Assembly: GCA_022701365.1 (NCBI GenBank) | Contig: JAKUHH010000053.1 | Coordinates: 187,208-251,207, forward strand | Direction: 5' to 3' | Source of the DNA: Mycocentrospora acerina | Lineage: Eukaryota > Ascomycota > Dothideomycetes > Pleosporales | Length of the DNA stretch: 64,000 bases | Shown: piece after piece, positions 25,366-35,622 of the stretch | How the letters are laid out: each line of letters starts with the position of its first letter | Numbering within the stretch: the stretch's first letter is position 1 | Notes under the pieces: model-generated | Told to the model about the DNA's origin: nothing | The model's database searches: none | Seen by the model: the letters and a program-made list of their open reading frames with translations, nothing else | Made by a program: the position numbers and the translations under genes

Positions 25366-27760
25366 TTAGAAACTAGCGGTCAAACCAGTGCCCTCCCCGC
25401 GACCTTCACCATTCCGTTTGGTTGTGATCTCAGGATAAATTTTCACTTCATCATCGTAGATGTGAAGTTGATCTTCATCTTCCGGGAGTGTTACCTTATT
25501 CGAAACAACGAAGACGGTCAGACCATCAACCTGAGATCGGGTTGCAATAGGTTGCCCGCCCTATCGTATTCACGAAGTGATCAGTACCATGTGGCTGTTG
25601 GAAATCAGGGGAATCTGAGGAACTCACAGATTCGACACGCCAGTGAAGATTTTTAGTCAAATAAGGGACAACGGTGTTCTCGTTAATGTCCGGAATCAAT
25701 TGTGCCAGATAACGCTCAACAAGCGCAATTGTCAGCGGAATTTGGCCGGTTATCTCGAAGTGTGAATCTTGCTGATTCTTGCAATTTCCACATATTGTGT
25801 CGCTTGCCTGTCCGAAAGGCACAAAAGAGGCAACGTAATGTGGTGATAAAGGCCACAAGGCGACGTCATTCTCCTCTACAGCATCAAGGAATACATGGAC
25901 TGAGAACTTACCGCCCAGGGCGTGCCGCTCAGCTTTGATGTTGACCAACCATTCGAGGTACTCATTGTTCGGGGTCAAATCCCGGAGGAAAGGTTTATCT
26001 GGCCGAAGAGAATTCTCGAGAAGGATCTCCTTCTTGGGTAAGGCAGAAAATAGTGTTAAACCTTTCGCAGTGCTGGCAGTCACCTTAGTCTCAGCGATTT
26101 GTTTTAGAACTGCAGCTTTTGGAAGTAGAAATTCACCCGCCTTCGGATCATTGGCTTTGCTTTGTCGAATCAGTAACGGGAGATTGGTGTAGTTCGACTG
26201 TACAGATTTGAACAACTTCAAGCTTGCCTCATTAGAAAGAGGATACTGCAAGCCTGCTGTTTCCGGATATGTGTAACCAAAAGGTTCTGTCCTCTTGATA
26301 CTTGTTTTGCCGCTATTGATTTTGGAATCGTACCAAGTGTCTTCAGTTGGTCTAAAAGGATATAGGAACGTGTCAGTACCCTCCAAGTCCCCTGAGAGGC
26401 GGGTCCAGCTTCCATCTTCAGTGGGCTTTGTTGTTACCCATGCGCTCTGGTCTGTATCATTTCCATGTAGCGCCTGCCAGATTGAAAAAAGGCGATCAAT
26501 GTTCCTATCGTCTCTTAGCTTATTTTTTGAAACGATTATGAAGTAGCACTTGCGCGTGATGTAGCCAAAAAATCGGATCAAACGCTGCCACGGCCGGGTC
26601 GCTCATGTGTCCCCTACCACCTGTAAGGTCGTGAACAGCGTTATGCGTATCCTCCAAACTGCCCCAAATTTCTGGTTTAGTAATACCACCGCTACTGTCT
26701 TTGCTGTCGGGATACTGGTTGTTACTCATCGACACGTAGCGCTTATAAGAAAGGAGAATGTATGCAGTACGCTCCGATAGGTTCTTACCCTCCGGACTTC
26801 CAGACCTATTGCTAGCAAAGAAATTGTGGAGTTCAGACTCAAGCTTGCTCTTGGCTTCTTTTTCATTAGGGTAGCGTTGTGTCGTCGCGTAACCCTGGCC
26901 AATATCATCAGCTTATTAGGACCATAAAATACATTAGATAGCTTGCTGAAGCTATAGTAATTTGTAGAGAAGTCATCATACCCAGGTAATATTTTTATCG
27001 GTCCCAGCTGGGAATGTGTACTGAAATAGAGGGTTGTACACGGGGTTTTTGTGGAACCAGGATTTAATCGAGTCAGGTACGGCTTTGCGGTCATACTTGT
27101 TCTCAAGGCAAGCTTGGGGAAAGATTGCCGACTGACTACGTTGAGCCCAATCCCAGTAAGGGAGACGTAGTGTCCTTGCAGCCTCTGTGTATTTCTTTTT
27201 TTCTGGATTCGTATCACTGATTCCACTGACGAAGTCTTGGACGTGCTCATAAAGAATGGCCTTAACTGCATTAGCTTGGCCAATAAAGTAGTTCATACTG
27301 ATACTGTACCTCGAACAGGGCGAGGTAAGGGCGGTGCCATGTCAAAAAGATAATTGAACTGTGTGTGCAAAACCCATCAAGCCGTTTATCACCAGTTTTG
27401 TGGGGGATATCCTGGTTCCAATCAGGGTTCTCTTTAGGCCACGTCTCATACGGTAAACCATGGATACCTTGATAGTTGTGTCAACTGTTAGATAAGCCTC
27501 ATTTGGATTGTATACATCATACCCGCAATTTTGAACCAAGACTTTGGGTCAGATGCGCTTCTCTCGTTTTGAAACTTTGCAAGGCCTTCACGTAATAGGT
27601 TAAGCTCGATGTCAGAGAGATCCCGAATTTCTTTGCGGTTTGGAGCAGCCTCTAAAGTTTTTCAGTATGTATGTTTGGAATTATACTAGATGTAAGATGT
27701 CTCTTGCTTACGTCCTTCCAAGCTGATACCAGTTGTAAGATAATTAGCCCAATTACCCAT
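25366..27760 (-). CDS. Tyrosinase (polyphenol oxidase, type-3 copper enzyme)
   Basis: Minus-strand exons give a protein of about 650 residues from ATG 27760 to TAA 25366. Tyrosinases oxidise mono- and diphenols to quinones, the entry to melanin-type pigments. Copper site A is seen as GIHGLPYETWP, CTHSS and FLTWHRPYLALFE; LPYWDWA follows. Copper site B is seen as DTHNAVHDLTGG and DPIFWLHHANIDRLFSIWQA. All six expected copper histidines can be placed. A long C-terminal part (about 350 residues, with FSVHVFLD, WPLSPHYVASFVPFG, YDDEVKIYPEIT) matches the usual extra domain. There is no signal peptide, so it is probably cytoplasmic. The copper-B exon boundary uses a GC-AG intron (26553-26505, donor GCAAGT). 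The join after YLALFE (about 27330-27265) is uncertain: the obvious acceptor is one base out of phase, though acceptance after TTTATGAG keeps the frame. Confidence 0.88.
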
Positions 27761-29784
27761 GACTATTGTTTCGAAATTGATGTTTGATTGATGAAAGGTC
27801 AGGCCAGAGCAAATTTATCGATTAGTTATAAATACCTATAAGATTTGAAGAGCCTGCGAGGTTATTTATGTCAAAAGTCGCGAATCTTTTCCGACCTTTC
27901 CGGGAACGAACACATGTGGAGAAAATATTGTGGCTGGCTGGCACAGTAGACTTGATTGGATAATTGAAACAATGAATTGCGTACTTTCTGCATATTGTGC
28001 CCCTCTTTTAAAGAGTGGTAATTATTTTTATGCACCTTCAGCCTACGCAGCTCATCACAAAGAAATTGAGAGCGTCTGTATTTATCGGAGTCGACTCAAA
28101 ATGACATGTACACGCTTATGATTCATGTATCCTGATAACTCAAACTGATTTGAGACTATGTCAAAAGTTCTTTTACAACAAAATATTAGTATTTAATGAC
28201 TATAGCCATTTCTGACAGGATTAGCGAACGCCACGTGTACGTTGTTGCGTTGACATGCTTTTCTTCCCAGAAAACCTTCAGCACCACATTTTCAGCAACT
28301 CTATTTCAAGACAAGAACCATCAGTAGAATTGCGCATAAATGGCTTTACTTTTGCCATCTCACGCCTTACAATTTGTCGTGCTAGGGTATAGAAATGGTG
28401 AAAATCGAATGAATATTTGGGCTCCGGCCAGCTGATTTGCGTCATTCAGCTGGTGGCTGAGACGTGAAGAGCGCTGAGCTGAGGGTATGTTCATTGATTT
28501 GATATAAATAGTATCTAAATATTGATTCGGTGTATGCGCATATGCAACTTGAACCAAATTAGAGCAGAACCGAAAAACCAGCCTGCAAAGCGATCAAAGA
28601 AAGGATGCAAAAAGAGGAGCGGCTTGGCTGTTCAATAGAGTCGCCAATGCTGTATGTCAACTAGAACTCAAGTCTATTCAGCGAAGAAAGATGACAGTGG
28701 CGTTTTCTCGATTGGTCAACAATCTCTTCGGGTATCAGCTTGAAGTGCGGGGTATTATTGCGTATGAAATATGACCGCAATCCTTAACTTCCAAATGATT
28801 CCCGTCCAAACATTACATAGGCTGAACGAATGCTTATTAAAGGTTGATCAATTTGGAAACTGTTCGCACTATCTAACTTGGAAGTAAACCCTCTATTTCT
28901 CTCTAAACACAAAACTTGGTGCTAAGCTGCAGCTCGAAGAGACGGCGAGCAGCTTACTTTGACCAAATTCGTGAGCCTCAAAATTTCAAGAATAGGAATT
29001 GTTTTGTTCAAGCTTTGTCCGGTGTGGATCCTAACATAATATTACAGGACGTAGCAAAAATCTCAATACTTAGCGCAGCATAAAAAGCAAGTAGTGACAG
29101 AAAACAACTTTACAGGTAAGCACCTACTATACATCAAAGGAACGACTTACTGAATTCTTAACTAAGTAGTAGAAGAGACGAGAAAAACGAATAGGTTGAA
29201 TTCATCTTATAACCACAGGTGCTAGCTCTAGACTCTACAATACTTGAACTGCTCTACGAATAAAATAGAGTTAGCTAGATGAACAGGCTGATCTTAGATG
29301 ATGATTGAGAGGACGCGCTAACAAAAGAAAGACATTCCATCTATTAATCGAGTAAAAGTAGGCAAGAAGATAATTCAAATACTTGTTAATTCACCACAGT
29401 CGAAACGAAAATCAATGTTAATTCAACAGTCATTCTTCTCATGTTTCTTTGAATGTTAGAGCCCATTTAGGCACATGAACGTTGCACATATCTTCTTCTG
29501 TGCGTTGGTGATATCCCAAAAGTAGTATCAAACCTGACCAGCTTCAATTCACTGGCATTGAGGCGAACAACATGCAGTTTGGCAATGAAATCAAGCCACA
29601 AACGACAGAGTACCCGATATTCAAGCGAGCCAGCCACCAACGATAAGTTTCGACTCACTGAGCTCAACATCATCCATAAGATTGGCCTGGAAATTCACGT
29701 CGTCATTCACCAAACGAGTCCCACTCCACAGAAGTTAAAATCTTGCGTTTAGGAGTAATAAGCTCGTAGTTTTACAGTAATCTG
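27761..29784. other. Intergenic region upstream of the tyrosinase gene
   Basis: No convincing coding region is present on either strand. It should hold the tyrosinase promoter near 27761-28200. No repeat or RNA gene was recognised. Confidence 0.45.
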
Positions 29785-31295
29785 GCGAATGATGAGGTTA
29801 ATTTCATCGATTTTCTACGGTATAAGACCAAGACGAGTGATAGCGACCGGGGCGGGAAGGACGATAAGAAAGGAGAAGAGCATGTTAACACTCCCAAGTC
29901 AGGCAAGTAGATGCGAATCCCGCTGTATATCAAACTGTAGGCTTATTTCTATGCCACATTCGTCTTACGTGTATACAAAGCAAATAGCACACACGACAGC
30001 AGCGACAAACCCGCGAGAAATGGGACGCCATTCAGGAGTGCTGCTGATGAGTAGGAGAACTCAATCTGAATCTGAATTATGAATAACTTCAAGTATTGAA
30101 GCATTTAAATTTCTCTCGAATATGATATTTTTCATCATAAGGCGGAGCTGGCTGAACATTCCGGCGACCTAGGTCCGCCAGAACGGCGGACCTTTGAACA
30201 TCCAGGCAAGGATAATCCCAAACTCGAAAAGTCCAAGATACGGCATCTACTGTTGCTCGCCGAGCGATTAGGTCATATTAATGAGTTTGTACGTGTCTTC
30301 TAGAAAGTGGTCATGTGCTCGTCAAATAGCATGGAGGCCTCGCCCGATGCGTACGCTGCCCTTGTCAAGTATGAAGACCTGAATGAGTGACATAGGTCTA
30401 ATACACTGACTTGTTTATATACAATTCCTCGACTGCTAGTCTGGTCAATCTTCGATCGATTCTCCTCTAAGTCTTTTCGCTTTCCTTGTAGTCGTGTTCT
30501 ACCAGTCTTAACGAGCGCTTTTGTCGGCCGATCCCTCGCCCTGACCCATGTGGGTTGGTCACTTGAATTCGCCGCGGATGCGAAGTCCGGCGAGAAAATT
30601 GATCTGGGCATGAGTCTCAACATCGTCTGGTCTGACACTGCTCTCTTGCCATCGAATTGCGAGGAGAGAGGTCGAGCAAGGTATGATGCACAGGAGATGA
30701 GCATCCCCTAATCCCGCTGTGCGCATGTCACGAGAGCCCAGAGCTGCAAGACGTATCCAGCGCTGATGAGTTTGTTCAAAAACGTAGTGACACATTCAAG
30801 GTCTATGGCGGCCTAAAGAATCCGCGTGCGCCTGCCTATGTCCACTATGGCATCCTACCGGTGCGTGAACTCGCTCGGTCGCTGCAGGCATGGCAGGCTA
30901 CCATGGCCAAGATAAAGGCCTTTCCTCAAACGGGCCCGCTCATCGTCACTAAAGAAGCGATATATTTTGTGCCATTACGCGTACTCGAGCCCAGCAAGTC
31001 TGTTATGCTACCTGAGGTGAGCCGCGACGAAGACATGGTGGGGCTGGACATGGTTGCAGCCATGCTATCAGAAATAACATATGGACGGAGTGGAGGGGCA
31101 GCGTCGTTACCTATCACTACCTGTAAAGAAGCACTCGAGCGATCCATTGCTCTACCATCGATGACCAAGGATAAACGGGCCGCACACTGTGATAGAGGGC
31201 CATCTGACGATGGTGGGCTCACCAGAGGTAAGAGAGTAGGAGCAGGCAAAATGACTAGAATTTACAATCACATTGGTGTTGAATTTGTCGAATAG
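29785..31295 (+). pseudogene. Broken gene of unknown function beside the 894-residue protein
   Basis: Several plus-strand stretches have strongly coding-like composition but cannot be joined into an intact frame. About 29785-29907 reads NDEVNFIDFLRYKTKTSDSD, then a possible short intron. About 30131-30390 reads ELAEHSGDLGPPERRTFEHP and LLLLAERLGHINEFVRVF, is stopped by TAG at 30301-30303, then continues KVVMCSSNSMEASPDAYAAL. About 30540-30710 reads GWSLEFAADAKSGEKIDLGM, then TAA with a shift of frame; from about 30709 a long frame reads KVYGGLKNPRAPAYVHYGIL, GPLIVTKEAIYFVPLRVLEP and HCDRGPSDDGGL before ending at 31295. It is in tandem with, and 520 bp upstream of, the intact gene at 31818. 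I do not recognise a named domain. The stop at 30301 needs only CAG to TAG. The join of the first part (29785-29907) to the rest is tentative. Confidence 0.55.
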
Positions 31296-31817
31296 AGATT
31301 AGCTTGCATGCAAAAATTACGAGTTCGCGCCCATCAGTGACTACAAGTAGGCAGAAGCAGTGTTGATATTGTAGCAAGTTTCTATTCGCTTCTGATTGGG
31401 CATAGAAGCGACACTAGTATGGCTGCTGGACCGGGCGCCTCCCGTTGTTGCCGGCCACAATCGCCTTTCCTGCAGCACGAAGATGTATTCGGCGGTCAGC
31501 CAGCCACAAACGACGCTTGGTGACAAGTCGTGCAGAGGATGGGGCTGAACAGCGATGGACTCTGTGAGTTACTTGCACGAGAACTTTTGCACAAGACACG
31601 TGGCAAGTACAAAACAGAAAGTGCCAGTAGATTGCAGTACACGTGGCCAAGAGTTGCAGTCGCAACGGCAGTCATCAGTGTCTGAGTTCCAACCGCTTGA
31701 AAGAGCAGTATCCAAGCTGGACACCCTACACAGCCATCGCCTGCAGCGAACATCTGCCAGGTTGACACATGTCATTCAAAGATCCACTATAGCGGTCTCT
31801 CTCCGCAAAGTGCAATA

Positions 31818-34502
31818 ATGGTCTCCGCCCACGAGCACCTGCCGCATCGCCATGCCAACGGTCTTTTTGCAGGCGTTGAGCCCGATGTTCTCCCAGGCCA
31901 AGTGCGCTTCCACTCCTCCTATACTCCTTCATCCCAGGGCAGCGGGTGCAGCACCCAAGTCTCGCAAGTAATTTCCGTGCCGGCGAAAGACGATGCTGAA
32001 GACCAGACCAAGTCTCTCACCGACGGCATCAGGCCGGAGAACCAGAGGTTCCATGTGGTGGCGCCAAGGTTCAGTATACCTGCTGACGTTATTGATTCCG
32101 TCTATCCAGTGCCCGGAGCTGCCGTTGAGGTCAACGTCCTACCGCACATCTCGTTCAAAGACCCTCATCTACCGTGGGAGCGCGAAGCGGCATTCAATCC
32201 GGAAGATCCAACCGATAAGGATGAGAAGGAGGACCTGCAACGACGAACACCATGGCTTGCGCTTCTCGTCTTCACCGTCAGCGAGCTAAAGCTTGAGCAA
32301 CCCGACATTGACGCGTTTCTCAAAGACGTTCCTCAGCGCGTAGATAGGAAGCAGAGTGAAACACTCACAGTAAAGATGATGGCTGGTGATATTCCAACGC
32401 TCGACAGCGTTGATTGCGTCGCCAATACTATTTCCTTCAATCCCAAGCTTGATGAGCGATTGGCACACGAGATTGTCGACGTGATTTTTGTCTCCAAGGA
32501 TCTATTCATCCCACTCTTCACAGAGACAGGAAACACCTCAACTCTAAACAACTCGAAATACAAGTACTTGGCCCATGTACGTCACATCATAACCGATGGT
32601 ATGGATACAGACTCGCCAGAGGCACTCTCCAGCATCGTCATCTCGCACCGCACCTCCTTCATCGGTTCGGCCGTGCCATCTACCACAGTTGTGCATCTCG
32701 TCTCGCTTGACATGCACAAGGATCTGGGACTCCCCCTCCCCAAAAACGCCAGCCACGTCGCCATGCACAGCTTGCACAGCTGGATGTACACATGTCTTCC
32801 CTCTGATCCAAGCTCGATGACTAAAATTTCACGACTATGGCACTTAGGAAATACATCAGCCTTTTTGCGTCCGCAGATGCCTGAAGAAAAGGACGAAAAA
32901 AGAGCAAACGAGACGGCCCAAGGCACGTCTGAGCCCCAATCTGGCTCTATCAAGGAATTTACTGCGACTGATTTGATGAAGAAACGACTGCATGACGGAT
33001 ACACACTTGTGCGTCACCGCATTATGACTGGAGAGGTGACAGCAGCAATCTTACGCGGACCGCTAGCGCCTACCTTTGTCACTCATCCACTTTATGAAGA
33101 CTTCGTCACGCAATCTAACTTTGGAACTGACCTACAAATCTTCGACCGAGAACTGTCCCTCATGGATATAACGTATGCCAGTGCCTGGCAGCTCGGCAAG
33201 ACATTGGCATTAGGGGATTCGGCATTCGCAGCATCACTAGCAAGACTACGAAAACCTACCGGCGTCTCTCGCCTAGCCAGAGTAGAGCATGATACTCACA
33301 CTGCCATGGGATTGTACGGCTCGGGCGAAGAAACAGCAGGTAACATGTTGCAATTCGTTAAAAGTCTCAACAACCTCACCCATGACTTGCACGCGCACGC
33401 GCACGGACGTGGTACTTCGGCAACTGCAGAAACAAATCGCTGGAACTACGAAAACGAATATCTGGTAGACACAAACGAAACGGAAGACATATCACACCAC
33501 TCGCCGCAAGATAAAATTCACATGGAAGCACATGAAAATGCTGCAGCATCCCCTTTTGCGCATGCAATAGATGGTACAATGTATGATGAGCACAACATGC
33601 CAAACAACACCGACAGCGCCTACGTTCTCTCCTGGGTCATGAACAAGTTACATCTTGTTGATGTGCCCACTCAATACCTAATTCCTGATCCATCATATCT
33701 TCCAGAGGAATCTCTGCGTTTCTTCTTCGTTGACGAGAATTGGACAGACGCCCTTGTCGACGGCGCCTTGAGTCTTGCCAACTACTCGGCCAAAGACGCT
33801 AAGAAAGACAGTTACCGCATAACTATCAAAAGAGCTATTAACAAGCGTTTGTGTTCACCAGGCGAAAAGCTAGGTCCTTCACAAACGCCCAAGTATGGCT
33901 TCATCATCCGCTCGCAGATCCTTGCGCAGTTCCCAGATGCTACAATTGTAGTGAAATTTTCAAAGTCCACAGAGGACAAATTGCTTCCCAACGATGATCC
34001 TATATTCTCTCCAGCCCCCATACTTGTACAGAAGCGAATTGGGGCAGAATGTATCTACTGCCTCTTTGACCGGGTTTATTCTGGAATCAACAGCATCATC
34101 TTTACACTTCCGCCTTATCAACAGTGCTTCACTATCGGCCAGAGCCTGACCAAGGACGCATTAACCGTCAATTTCAAGCGAATCTATACCTCTTCAAAAG
34201 TGCAGAATTCCGACGAGCGTATAGGGCCACTCGGCGAACCAGAGATTTACCGTCCTACGGATGACCCGCTCATGTTTGACTGGACCTCACGTACCCTGAA
34301 TGTTACAGCGTTTGCCAATCACCAGAAAGACAAACTATGCGAAGGACTCAAAGAAGAGTTTACTGACACGAGGGCAACATCTGCCTTGTTGGCCATTCAG
34401 CTAAACGATCCTGTTCTACAGCTGAATATCACAAACCCTGGAAACCCAAGTGCCCCGCCACCAGATAACGTATCCCAACTCTCCGTCCCAAAAGTCGTGT
34501 AA
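31818..34502 (+). CDS. Conserved uncharacterised 894-residue protein
   Basis: This is an intact single-exon frame from ATG 31818 to TAA. The N-terminus is hydrophilic and histidine-rich (SAHEHLPHRHANGLFAGVEP) with no signal peptide or membrane segment, so the protein is likely cytosolic. Conserved-looking blocks include FHVVAPRFSIPADVIDSVYP, VLPHISFKDPHLPWERE, RTPWLALLVFTVSEL, YLAHVRHIITDGM, VVHLVSLD, LHSWMYTC, LHDGYTLVRHRIMTGE, RGPLAPTFVTHPLY and ITYASAWQLGKTLALGDSAF. Near the C-terminus come FGIIRS-like YGFIIRSQILAQFPDATIVV and IFTLPPYQQCFTIGQSL. From memory this layout recurs as a hypothetical protein in many fungi, but I know no function. It resembles no enzyme core I can name. The upstream neighbour in the same orientation is a pseudogene, and both may once have worked together. 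GC content is near 50%, higher than in the flanks. Confidence 0.85.
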   Translation: MVSAHEHLPHRHANGLFAGVEPDVLPGQVRFHSSYTPSSQGSGCSTQVSQVISVPAKDDAEDQTKSLTDGIRPENQRFHVVAPRFSIPADVIDSVYPVPGAAVEVNVLPHISFKDPHLPWEREAAFNPEDPTDKDEKEDLQRRTPWLALLVFTVSELKLEQPDIDAFLKDVPQRVDRKQSETLTVKMMAGDIPTLDSVDCVANTISFNPKLDERLAHEIVDVIFVSKDLFIPLFTETGNTSTLNNSKYKYLAHVRHIITDGMDTDSPEALSSIVISHRTSFIGSAVPSTTVVHLVSLDMHKDLGLPLPKNASHVAMHSLHSWMYTCLPSDPSSMTKISRLWHLGNTSAFLRPQMPEEKDEKRANETAQGTSEPQSGSIKEFTATDLMKKRLHDGYTLVRHRIMTGEVTAAILRGPLAPTFVTHPLYEDFVTQSNFGTDLQIFDRELSLMDITYASAWQLGKTLALGDSAFAASLARLRKPTGVSRLARVEHDTHTAMGLYGSGEETAGNMLQFVKSLNNLTHDLHAHAHGRGTSATAETNRWNYENEYLVDTNETEDISHHSPQDKIHMEAHENAAASPFAHAIDGTMYDEHNMPNNTDSAYVLSWVMNKLHLVDVPTQYLIPDPSYLPEESLRFFFVDENWTDALVDGALSLANYSAKDAKKDSYRITIKRAINKRLCSPGEKLGPSQTPKYGFIIRSQILAQFPDATIVVKFSKSTEDKLLPNDDPIFSPAPILVQKRIGAECIYCLFDRVYSGINSIIFTLPPYQQCFTIGQSLTKDALTVNFKRIYTSSKVQNSDERIGPLGEPEIYRPTDDPLMFDWTSRTLNVTAFANHQKDKLCEGLKEEFTDTRATSALLAIQLNDPVLQLNITNPGNPSAPPPDNVSQLSVPKVV

Positions 34503-34845
34503 ACAGATACACCAGCTCTATTCATTCTCCAGATGTGTGGACTACAAAGCGAGTGGTATCCGTAGTTCGTCCTCGCCCGCCCTCGCCACGTCGTGAAGCG
34601 ACCTTCGTCGCTCAACAAGCTACCACCACTGCCACTCTCGTTTGCCTCCAGAAACTAATTGAATTATGAAACGAGCATCGCAAGTTCTACCTCAAAGTCT
34701 GCTCAATCAGATCACTAGGTTTTGTTGCCAGCAGTAGCTGCTTGCCTCTTGATCTCATAATTAGCATCCGGAAGCAGACCGATACCTCCCCACCGCGCAC
34801 GGCGGTCTCGTAATAAAACCGAACGTTAAGGCGCTATAAAGTAAG
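34503..34845. other. Spacer after the 894-residue gene
   Basis: About 340 bp holding the 3' untranslated region and no gene that I can support. Confidence 0.4.
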
Positions 34846-35094
34846 ATGCCGGAAAACCGGCACAGGGACGTCAAATATCCACTCCGCATGCCACTCGCCG
34901 AGGACGCAGACGCAGACGCGCCCACGCCAGCCAAGCATCCAAACCTGCACTTCAACGCACTCAAGCGCTTGGAAATGGACAAGAGGAATCTGAGCTAGTA
35001 CCTCGTCCTGAAATTTCTGCCGCGCTTAGAGGAAATTATTCTCGTGCGGAACATCCATGACGCTAGCGTCCTGCTTAGCGACGCCAAGGTATGA
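34846..35094 (+). pseudogene. F-box/LRR-like gene fragment with internal stop
   Basis: From ATG 34846 a frame reads MPENRHRDVKYPLRMPLAED, an Asp/Ala-rich patch, then HPNLHFNALKRLEMDKRNLS, TAG at 34996-34998, and continues in the same frame as YLVLKFLPRLEEIILVRNIH to TGA at 35094. Leucine spacing such as LKRLEM and LPRLEEIILV is like the leucine-rich tail of fungal F-box proteins, but no F-box is visible. The TAG sits where CAG (Gln) would fit. It is a short relic or truncated copy. Confidence 0.4.
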
Positions 35095-35622
35095 TTGTAT
35101 GATGGCACAGAGGTGGTCGAGCCGTTTTTAAACCTCAGTTATGAATACGGCAACTTGGGCGATAAATTTGGAATGATGAGTGAAGGGTATAGCTAAGGCC
35201 AGCATAGCATGGAGTAGGATGACTGATTGATACTTTTGCTAGGCTTGAAGTACGTAGTTGCTTCAAATTGGAGAATCGATTGTGTTGATGCTCTTAGTAG
35301 AGAAGCTACAGCCTGAAGGTAACTTCTCGGAAAAATGCGTTCATTCGACGATAATTGAACGTTTCCTTTAATCTTACATCAATGCCTCTAAGCTACCATC
35401 TCTTTGATCAACTTCTTGTATGAGATCTTTTATTCAACGTTCACAACGCTTGTGAACAAAGCTTTGCCTACCATTCTTGCCTGTATGCTCCGATTCTATC
35501 CAACCGAATCCTGTTCACAACCTCAGTCACCACCTTGGGAAGCGAGAGCCCATAGAAACGTGTCAAGAAGTCGCTTAACCTTTTTCCTGGCACCCCGGAT
35601 ATGTGTAGACTTACCAGACAGT
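35095..35622. other. Spacer, no gene seen
   Basis: About 530 bp between the F-box-like relic and the 3' end of the TPR-SET pseudogene. The plus-strand frame at 35404-35769 runs opposite to the SET gene and is its shadow. Confidence 0.4.
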
